From Bubalus kerabau (Eukaryota; Chordata; Mammalia; Artiodactyla; Bovidae): a stretch of DNA of 64,000 nt. Shown piece after piece: positions 56,251 to 64,000 of this stretch. The position numbers and the translations under genes are program-made. A model generated the notes under the pieces. The model ran no database searches, had not been told where the DNA came from, and saw only the letters and a list, made by a program, of their open reading frames with translations. Location: contig NC_073629.1 in NCBI RefSeq assembly GCF_029407905.1, positions 55,068,301-55,132,300 of the forward strand, in the 5' to 3' direction. Every line of letters starts with the position of its first letter. Within the stretch, counting starts at the first letter, position 1.

Positions 56251-57352
56251 TTGCCCAGCTGTCTCCAAAGAAAATTTCTAAAAAGGAGATGGACAAATGG
56301 GCTTTCTTCAGGTTAGAAACATGAAGAATTCACCATCATTTATGTTTACCTGGCACACAGTATATAAGAACATTCACTTGTCCCTGGTATCAATGTTTTG
56401 GTTTGTTTGCCACATAAATAGTAGATTTTTTGATCAAAGTAAGAAGCTGGTTTCCTAGCATTAGTCCCATATCAAAGCAGTCCTGCCCCTACTTTCATTT
56501 GCAATCTCACTTCTAATAACCATAGACTGCATTTCACACTTTGTCCTAAAATAGACACCAGCATTTTACATTCATGAAGAAAGGTGGAGATAAATTTTAG
56601 AACTTACCATTTATAGAATGTTAATCTGACAAAACAAGAAAGGAAAGGCAAGGGAGGAGACAGGCAGAATTCATTCATTGTCGCCCAATTTTTCTCAAAT
56701 TAGAGTTAAATATAGCCTGAAACTCTATGGACACACTGACTTATCATTTGAATACCTGACACCAATTTCTTGAAAGCTTAGGTAAGAAATAACTTTTGAG
56801 AGCAGCCGAAATGGCATTGTAGAAAGACCCTGAGCTTACTCCCTCTCATGAGCACACCAAACCACAAATATCTGCAGAGCAGCCATCAGTGAAAAAGACA
56901 GGAACACACCAGAATAGATCTTCTACAATTAAAGACATAAGGAGGGAATGACAAGGAGATGGGTAGAAGAGGCAAAATCATATCAACAGATCCCATAGTC
57001 CCTGGGTGAGTGAACCTCCAACTGGAGAATAATTATCTTGCAGAGGTTCTTCTGCAGGAGTGAGAGCTCTGAGCCCCTCTGCAGGCTCCTGAACACAGGG
57101 CTCCAGCACAAGGAAGATGAGTCCAGAGCAAGTGGCTTTGCAGGCCAATAGGGCTTAGTTGCAGGAACCCCACAGAACTTGGAAAAACAGAGACTTCAGT
57201 CTAAAAGGGTTCACACAAAATTTCACCCACACGAGGACCCAGGGGAAAAGCAGTAACCTGATAGAAGCCTGGGCAAGACCTACGGGCTAATTTTGGAGTC
57301 TCCTGGAGAGGCAGGGTAATGATTGTGGCTCACTCTGAGGACATAGATACTG
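56251..57352 (+). repeat. duplicated block B, right part (old L1 5' region)
   Basis: Pairs with 49881-51000. From about 56805 it resembles an old L1 5' region (gagcagccgaaatggcattg). Confidence 0.7.
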
Positions 57353-57690
57353 GAAAGTGAAAGTGAACGGGTTAATCACTCACTTGTGTCTGACTCTTTC
57401 CAACCTCATAGACTGTAGCCCACCAGGCTCCTCTGTCCATGGGATTTTCCAGGGAAGAATACTGGAGTGGTTTCCCTTGCCCTCCTACAGGGGATCTTCC
57501 CCACTAAGGAATTGAACCTGGCCCTCCCAAATTGCAGGCAGATTCTTTACCATCTTAGCCACCAGGGAAGCTCAAAGAATACTGAAGTGGGCTGCCATGC
57601 CCTCCTCCAGGGGATATTTCCCACCTGCAGATCAAACCCATGTCTCTTACATTTCCTGCATTGACAGGTGGCTTCTTTACCACTAGCACC
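57353..57690 (-). repeat. tandem Bov-tA SINE
   Basis: Antisense BovA body, then tRNA-like head (cttagccaccagggaagctc), then a second partial unit. Inserted into the block B counterpart of about 51000. Confidence 0.87.
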
Positions 57691-58475
57691 AACATTGGGG
57701 TGGCAGCCATATCTGGGGAACTTTAAACCACATGAACACTCTTGGCAGCTGCCATATTGACTCTTTAGTGCCAAGATTTTTCCCTACTCAATACACTGAG
57801 GACAATTTAAGAGATCCCTATACCATTAAGCTCACACATATTTGCATTGTAGTATAGGAGTCCCAGAAGGAGAAGAGAGAGTGGAAATGGGATGAGAATA
57901 TAACTGAAGACATAATAGCTGAAATCTCCCAAACCCGGGAAAAGAAACAGTCACTCAAGTATAGGACGTGCAGAGTGTCCCATGTAGGATGAACCCAAAG
58001 AGGAATATACACCAAGATACATTGTAATTAAAATGACAAAAAATAAAGAGACAATATTGAAAGAAGCAAGGGAAAATAAACAAATAACATGCAAAAGAAC
58101 TCCCATAAGCTATCAGCTAATTTTTCATCAGAAACTCCATAGGCTAGATGAAAAATGGCATGATAAAGTGATAAAAAGGAAAAACCAAAACCAAGCTTAC
58201 TCTATGCAACAAGGCAATCATTAAGACTTGATAGAAAAATCAAAAGCTTTACAGATCAGCAAAAGCTTAAAGGGTTCAATACCACCAAACCACCATGACA
58301 ACAAATGATAAAGGAATTTCTTCTAAGCAAAAATGGCCACAAGTAGAAACAAAAAAGTTATGAAATGAAAGGCTCACCAATAAAGGCAGACGTACAGTAA
58401 AGGCAGAAAATCAGCCACACACAAAGCTAGTATGGAGGTTACAAGACAAAAGTAGTAAAATGGTCTCTAATCACA
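57691..58475 (+). repeat. old L1 5'/ORF1-region, left half (interrupted by BovB)
   Basis: ccatagctatcagctaattt-type L1 sequence (58100-58130), gaaaaatggcatgataaagt and so on. It ends in ctctaatcaca (58465-58475), the BovB target site. Its first 340 bp pair with 51005-51340. Confidence 0.72.
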
Positions 58476-60860
58476 GAGAAGATCAGATCAGATCAGTCAC
58501 TCAGTCGTGTGTGACTCTTTGCGACCCCATGAATCGCAGCACGCCAGGCCTCCCTGTCCATCACCAACTCCCGGAGTTCACTCAGACTCACGTCCATTGA
58601 GTCAGTGATGCCATCCAGCCATCTCATCCTCTGTCGTCCCCTTTTCCTCCTGCCCCCAATCCCTCCCAGAATCAGAGTCTTTACCAATGAGTCAACTCTC
58701 CGAATGAGGTGGCCAAAGTACTGGAGCTTCAGTTTTAGCATCATTCCTCCCAAAGAAATCCCAGGGCTGATCTCCTTCAGAATGGACTGGTTGGATCTCC
58801 TTGCAGTCCAAAGGACTCTCAAGAGTCTTCTCCAACACCACAGTTCAAAAGCATCAATTCTTCGGTGCTCAGCCCTCTTCACAGTCCAGCTCTCACATCC
58901 ATACATGACAAACAGGAAAAACCATAGCCTTGACTAGACGAACCTTTGTTGGCAAAGTAATGTCTCTGCTTTTGAATATGCTGTCTAGGCTGGTCATAAC
59001 CTTCCCTCCAAGGAGTAAGTGTCTTCTAATTTCATGACTGCAGTCACCATCTGTGGTGATTTTGGAGCCCAGAAAAATAAAGTCTGACACTGTTTCCACT
59101 GTTTCCCCATCTATTTCCCATGAAGTGATGGGACCAGATGCCATGATCTTCGTTTTCTGAATGTTGAGCTTTAAGCCAACTTTTTCACTCTCCTCTTTCA
59201 CTTTCATCAAGAGGCTTTTGAGTTCCTCTTCTCTTTCTGACATAAGGGTGGTGTCATCTGCATATCTGAAGTTATTGATATTTCTCCCAGCAATCTTGAT
59301 TCCAGCTTGTGCTTCTTCCAGCCCACCGTTTCTCATGATGTACTCTGCATATAAGTTAAATAAGCATGGTGACAATATACAGCCTTGACGTACTCCTTTT
59401 CCTATTTGGAACCAGTCTGTTGTTCCATGTCCAGTTCTAACTGTTGCTTCCTGACCTGCATACAAATTTCTCAAGAGGCAGATCAGGTGATCTGGTATTC
59501 CCGTCTCTTTCAGAATTTTCCAGTTTATTGTGATCCACACTGTCAAAGGATTTGGCATAGTCAATAAAGCAGAAATAGATGTTTTTCTGGAACTCTCTTG
59601 CTATTTCCATGATCCAGCAGATGTTGGCAATTTGATCTCTGTTTCCTCTGCCATTTCTAAAACCTGCTTGAACATAAGGAAGTTCACGGTTCACATATTG
59701 CTGAAGCCTGGCTTGGAGAATTTTGAGCATTAGGAAGTCAAGAAACACCTGGAGTAACAGGCAAATTTGGCCTTGGAATACGGAATGAAGCAGGGCAAAG
59801 ACTAATAGAGTTTTGCCAAGAAAATGCACTGGTCATAGCAAACACCCTCTTCCAACAACGCAAGAGAAGACTCTATACATGGACATCACCAGATAGTCAA
59901 CACCGAAATCAGATTGATTATATTCTTTGCAGCCAAAGATGGAGAAGCTCTGTACAGTCAGCAAAAACAAGACCAGGAGCTGACTGTGGCTCAGACCATG
60001 AACTCCTTATTGCCAAATTCACACTTAAATTGAAGAAAGTAGGGAAAACCACTAGACCATTCAGGTATGACCTAAATCAAATCCCTTATGATTATACAGT
60101 GGAAGTGAGAAATAGATTTAAGGGCCTAGATGTGATAGATAGAGTGCCTGATGAACTATGGAATGAGGTTCGTGACATTGTACAGGAGACAGGGATCAAG
60201 ACCATCCCCATGGAAAAGAAATGCAAAAAAGCAAAATGGCTGTCTGGGGAGGCCTTACAAATAGCTGTGAAAAGAAGAGAAGCAAAAAGCAAAGGAGAAA
60301 AGGAAAGATATAAACATCTGAATGCAGAGTTCCAAAGAATAGCAAGAAGAGATAAGAAAGCCTTCCTCAGCGATCAATGCAAAGAAATAGAGGAAAACAA
60401 CAGAATGGGAACGACTAGAGATCTCTTCAAGAAAATTAGAAATACCAAAGGAACATTTCATGCAAAGATGGGCTCGATAAAGGACAGAAATGGTATGGAC
60501 CTAACAGAAGCAGAAGATATTCAGAAGAGATGGCAAGAATACACAGAAGAACTGTACAAAAAAGATCTTCACGACCCAGATAATCATGATGGTGTGATCA
60601 CTCACCTACAGCCAGACATCCTGAAATGTGAAGTCAAGTGGGCCTTAGAAAGCATCACTACGAACAAAGCTAGTGGAGGTGATGGAATTCCTGTTGAGCT
60701 ATTCCAAATCCTGAAAGATGATGCTGTGAAAATGCTGCACTCAATATGCCAGCAAATTTGGAAAACTCATCATTGGCCACAGGACTGGAAAAGGTCAGTT
60801 TTCATTTCAATCCCAAAGAAAGGCAATGCCAAAGAATGCTCAAACTACCGCACAATTGCA
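58476..60860 (-). mobile_element. second 5'-inverted (twin-primed) BovB
   Basis: The 3' part is antisense at about 58490-59731 (open pieces 58493-58906 and 58893-59564, with RQGCILSPCLFN and NNFRYADDTTLM). The 5' part is inverted to the plus strand at about 59732-60860 (end of the endonuclease region, then a 278-aa open frame at 60030-60866 reaching KKGNAKECSNYRTIA). The two parts abut at a break that skips about 20 bp of the BovB consensus order. The target duplication is TCTAATCACA (58466-58475 and 60862-60871). Among the least decayed BovB copies here. Confidence 0.92.
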
Positions 60861-60871
60861 CTCTAATCACA

Positions 60872-61640
60872 AGGAGCAGTTAAAAAAGACACAAAATAAC
60901 TAGATGTATAACAGGCTATCAAAAACAGCAATCTTGAAGGGTGGAGAGTACAAATGCAGGGTTTTAAAAATGTATTCGAAAATGAGAGATCAACAACTTA
61001 AAACAATCACCTATACATATAGCCTGGAGAAGGAAATGCAACCCACTCCAGTATTCCTGTCTAGAGAATCCCATCGGCTGAGAAGCCTGTCGGGCCACAG
61101 TCCATAGGGTCACAAGTAGTTGGACATGACTGAAGTGACTTAGCATGCATGCATACACATAGCTTTTCATTAAAAAAAAAAAAAGAAACCTCTTGGTAAC
61201 TGCAAACAAAAAATCTATAATAGATACACACACACAACATAAGGAAAAAGGAATCTAAACACAACATTACAGTTAGTCATGAAATCACAAGAGAAGAGAG
61301 GAAAAGATGAAGTAAGAGGAAAAGAAGACCTACAAAAACATTTCCAAAACAATTCACCAAATGGCCATAAGAATATATATATTGGTCATTATCTTAAGTG
61401 AAAATATCCAAAATGCACCAGCCAAAAGACACAGAGTGGCTGAATGGAAACAAAATCAAAACCTGTGTATATGCTGCCTACAGAGGTCACTTCAGATCTA
61501 GAGACACACACAGTGTGAAAGTGAGTGTATGGAAAAGGGAGTTCGTGCAAATGAAAATCAAATGAAAGTCAGAATAGCAACACTTAGACAAAATACTCTT
61601 TAAAATAAAAGAGAGAAAGACACTACCTAATCAATCAAGG
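60872..61640 (+). repeat. old L1, right half
   Basis: It continues the L1 split by the BovB. At 61385-61450 it reaches sequence matching the start of ORF2 (gccaaaagacacagagtggc, tgaatggaaacaaaa). It contains a BovA SINE. Confidence 0.72.
61022..61152 (+). repeat. BovA SINE
   Basis: cctggagaaggaaatgcaac ... gacatgactgaagtgactta. Confidence 0.9.
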
Positions 61641-61669
61641 GATCAATGCAAGAAGAAGATATAACAATG

Positions 61670-61872
61670 CTTATCCTCTGGCTCAGACAATAATCCACCT
61701 GCAATGCAGGAAACCCAGGTTTGATCTCTGGGTTCTGAAGATTCCCAAGGAAAAGGAAATGGCAACCCTCTCCAGTGTTCTTGCCTGGGTAATCCCATGC
61801 AAAGAGGTCCGTGGGTACAATCCATGGGGTCACAGATGAGTTGGCATGACTCAACAATGAAACAACAACAAA
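61670..61872 (+). repeat. Bov-tA SINE
   Basis: ctctggctcagacaataatc (head) ... ggcatgactcaacaatgaaa, with an AAC-rich tail. Confidence 0.9.
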
Positions 61873-61879
61873 AATACAT

Positions 61880-62945
61880 GTGCACCCAGCATAGGAGCAC
61901 CTCAATATACAAGGTAAATCTTAGACATGTAACAGAGCAAGATAATGCAGTAGTTTGTGTCTCCTCACACAGGGCATTAAGTAGGCACTGGTGGGGGTCC
62001 TCAGATACCTAAGGAGACAGGAGGAAGCCCCTCATGACCAGGTGAGACTTGAGAAAGAAGAGAAGGAGGGAAAGTAGAGGCAGGGTGGGACCAGTGCACC
62101 TGTGGGTTTTGGGGGTGTGGAGAGGCTCTGATGCTCAGAGGGGCCCACTCACCAAAGTGGGATCGGTGGGGGCAGAAAGGCAATTCTGTGGATCCAATGA
62201 TTGGAAGGGAACCCTGCCAGTATATCCTCTCACCCTCTGAGGCTCAGGAAAGCCTGTTGGGGTGCCCTGCCTGAACCCCTACTCTCCTCTGCCCTTTCAG
62301 AGTGAAGGCACAGTGAAGGGACTGGTGAGAATGGAGAGTGACCTTGGGGGGTTGGAGGGAAAGGCTGCCAGAGACTCTCCTGCCTGCTCAGGCCCTGGTC
62401 AGCCTGATGAGGTCCCAGGCTTGAAATTTCAACCCCAGGGCCCCTTCTGGGTGAATGGATCCTGGGCCAGAGCACCCCACCTTAGGCCTCTTCTAGCCAT
62501 GTAGGTCCCCTCTGGGCCACACCCATCCCCTAAGGCCTTTCCTGGTGCATGGGACCCCAGGCCTGAAGTGCACTCCCTGGGCCCCCACCCGCACCAAGGC
62601 CTGTTATGGACATGTGGGTCTTGGCAGCCCGAGTGCCACCCTTGACAGGGTCTCCTGGCTATGTGGGTCCAGGAGGACTCAGCACCACCCCCCTCCAAGG
62701 CTTACTCTAGCTGCACCAGCCCTTGCAGGGGTGCCTGTGGAAATCTGCATTCCTGTTGGCCTGCACAGGCACCTGTGCTCAGAAGCAGCTCCAGGAGCAA
62801 ACGCTGGTGAGAAAAGCACACACAGAGGTGGACTGACACAACAGGACCAGAGAGCTGCCTAGGAGCCTTGGAGGCCTGCCTGGGGGTGTGGGGGTTGGTT
62901 GTAGCTCACTGCGGGAGTAAGGACACTGAGAGAGAAGGCACCAGG
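61880..62945. other. GC-rich block, probably a LINE 5' region
   Basis: About 1 kb of GC-rich sequence in an AT-rich setting. It has overlapping open frames on both strands but no recognisable protein motif. The right end (ttggttgtagctcactgcgg) echoes the old L1 5' region at 57323-57345, so I favour an L1 5' untranslated region over a gene or promoter. Confidence 0.5.
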
Positions 62946-63310
62946 GAATTTTTTATATTATTATTATTTTTGTTTTATTTTTTTATCTTATTTTCAGTTT
63001 TTATTTATTGATTGATTTTGCTGCTGTGGTTCTCGTTTCTTTGTTGCTGTTTCATTTTTATTGTTACTTTTTCTAAAGTATGTTTTTTATTCTTTTCATT
63101 TTACCTTAGCTTTTATTCTGTGTTATTGTTCTTCTCCTTACTGCTTGTTGCTTTTTGTCTTTTTCCCACACAGCATGGCTTGCAGGGGCCTGGGTCTCAG
63201 GCCAGGGATTGGGTTTGAGTTCTTGCACTGGGAGTGTTGAGTCCAATCCAGTGGACTAACAGAGAATTTCAGGTCCCAAGGAATATTAATCATTGTGAGA
63301 TCTCCTGGAA
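62946..63310. other. T-rich low-complexity and unassigned DNA
   Basis: 62950-63170 is dominated by T with scattered A/G. No gene was recognised. Confidence 0.6.
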
Positions 63311-63334
63311 GTCCTCATCTCAGCACCAAGACCA

Positions 63335-63632
63335 ATAGATGAAAAGATGTAACATGTTCCAGGGTTGGAAGAATCAATATTGGTCAGATAACTGTATTAC
63401 CCAAGGCAATCCACAGATTCAATACAATCCCTATCAAGTTACCAATGGCATTTTTCACAGAAATAGAACTAAAATCTCCTAAAGTTGGGAAGGAGACACA
63501 AAATTAGTAAACAGAAATCTATTGCACTCAATAAACTAAAAATGAGCCACCAGAAAGAGAAATTAAGGAAACAATCCCATTTACCATTCCATCAAAAACA
63601 ATAAACAACATAGGAATAATCTTACCTAAGAA
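63335..63632 (+). repeat. rearranged L1 ORF2 fragments
   Basis: 63340-63475 (caggttggaagaatcaatat-type sequence, aatacaatccctatcaagtt) lies before 63530-63632 (gaaattaaggaaacaatccc). In L1 ORF2 the second piece comes first, so the order is swapped. Confidence 0.78.
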
Positions 63633-64000
63633 AAGTGCTGCACTCAATATTCCAGAAAATTTGGAAAACTCAGCAGTGGCCACAGGGCTGGAAAAGGTCA
63701 GTTTTCATTCCAATCCTAAAGAAAGGAAATGCCAAAAAATGCTCAAAATACAGCACAATTGCACTCATCTCACATGCTAGTAAAGTAATGCTCAAAATTC
63801 TCCAAGCCAGGCTTCAACAATACGTGAAATGTGAACTTTCAGATGTTCAAGTTGGATTTAGAAAAGGCAGAGGAACCAGAGATCAAATTGCCAACATCTG
63901 CTGGATCATGGAAAAAGCAAGAGAGTTCCAGAAAAACATCTATTTCTGCTTTACTGACTATGCCAAAGCCTTTGACTGTGTGGATCACAACAAACCATGG
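63633..64000 (+). mobile_element. BovB LINE, 5'-truncated, running off the right edge
   Basis: agtgctgcactcaatattcc ... ttctgctttactgactatgc, matching the first part of the reverse-transcriptase domain (ending DCVDHNKPW in one frame). The window ends before the catalytic region. Confidence 0.92.

Noticed and set aside
62000..62862. Several 60-105-codon frames in the GC-rich block
   Set aside because: Open frames on both strands are expected in GC-rich DNA. No motif or codon pattern supports translation.
1..64000. CRISPR arrays, operons, ribosome binding sites
   Set aside because: The sequence is mammalian. No regularly spaced identical repeats or prokaryotic gene organisation is present.

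Overview
This window is nuclear DNA from a ruminant, most likely cattle or a close bovid. It is packed with ruminant-specific repeats: BovB (RTE) LINEs, the dimeric SINE BOV-A2, tRNA-headed Bov-tA SINEs and the bovine type of L1. It also holds older mammalian layers (MIR, L1M, a hAT DNA transposon). Calls come from reading the sequence; no database search was run.

The one convincing host gene is the 3' part of a guanylate-binding protein (GBP) gene on the + strand. It has eight coding exons between 8854 and 26157, all with AG/GT splice sites, compatible phases and no stop. They encode about 509 residues: the end of the GTPase domain with the TVRD guanine-specificity motif, the helical domain, and a hydrophobic non-CaaX C-terminus. 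The exons for the P-loop and switch regions are not seen and presumably lie left of the window. The introns carry a near-complete antisense L1, two mariner-like palindromes, a full-structure hAT fossil, MIRs and SINEs.

A second GBP copy at about 37555-39416 is a broken tail of three exons. It has in-frame stops and one exon is split by an L1 3'-end insertion. Downstream sequence of the two GBP copies is itself duplicated. Block A (about 39417-51340) and block B (about 52495-58030) share a backbone but carry different insertions. Only A has two L1s, a BovB ending in a (TTAGGG)n tract, and a solo endogenous-retrovirus LTR with a 6-bp target-site duplication.

Layout: 1-4260 BovB with a 9-bp target duplication; 4261-8853 SINE, and L1 interrupted by a 5'-inverted BovB; 8854-26157 GBP exons; 26158-37000 intergenic with BovB, SINEs and an LTR-like block; 37000-39416 GBP pseudogene tail; 39417-58030 duplicated blocks A and B; 58030-61640 old L1 interrupted by a second 5'-inverted BovB; 61640-64000 SINE, a GC-rich block, rearranged L1 and a BovB running off the right edge.

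No new multi-gene system is visible. The interest lies in the GBP locus architecture and in unusually legible retrotransposition and duplication footprints.
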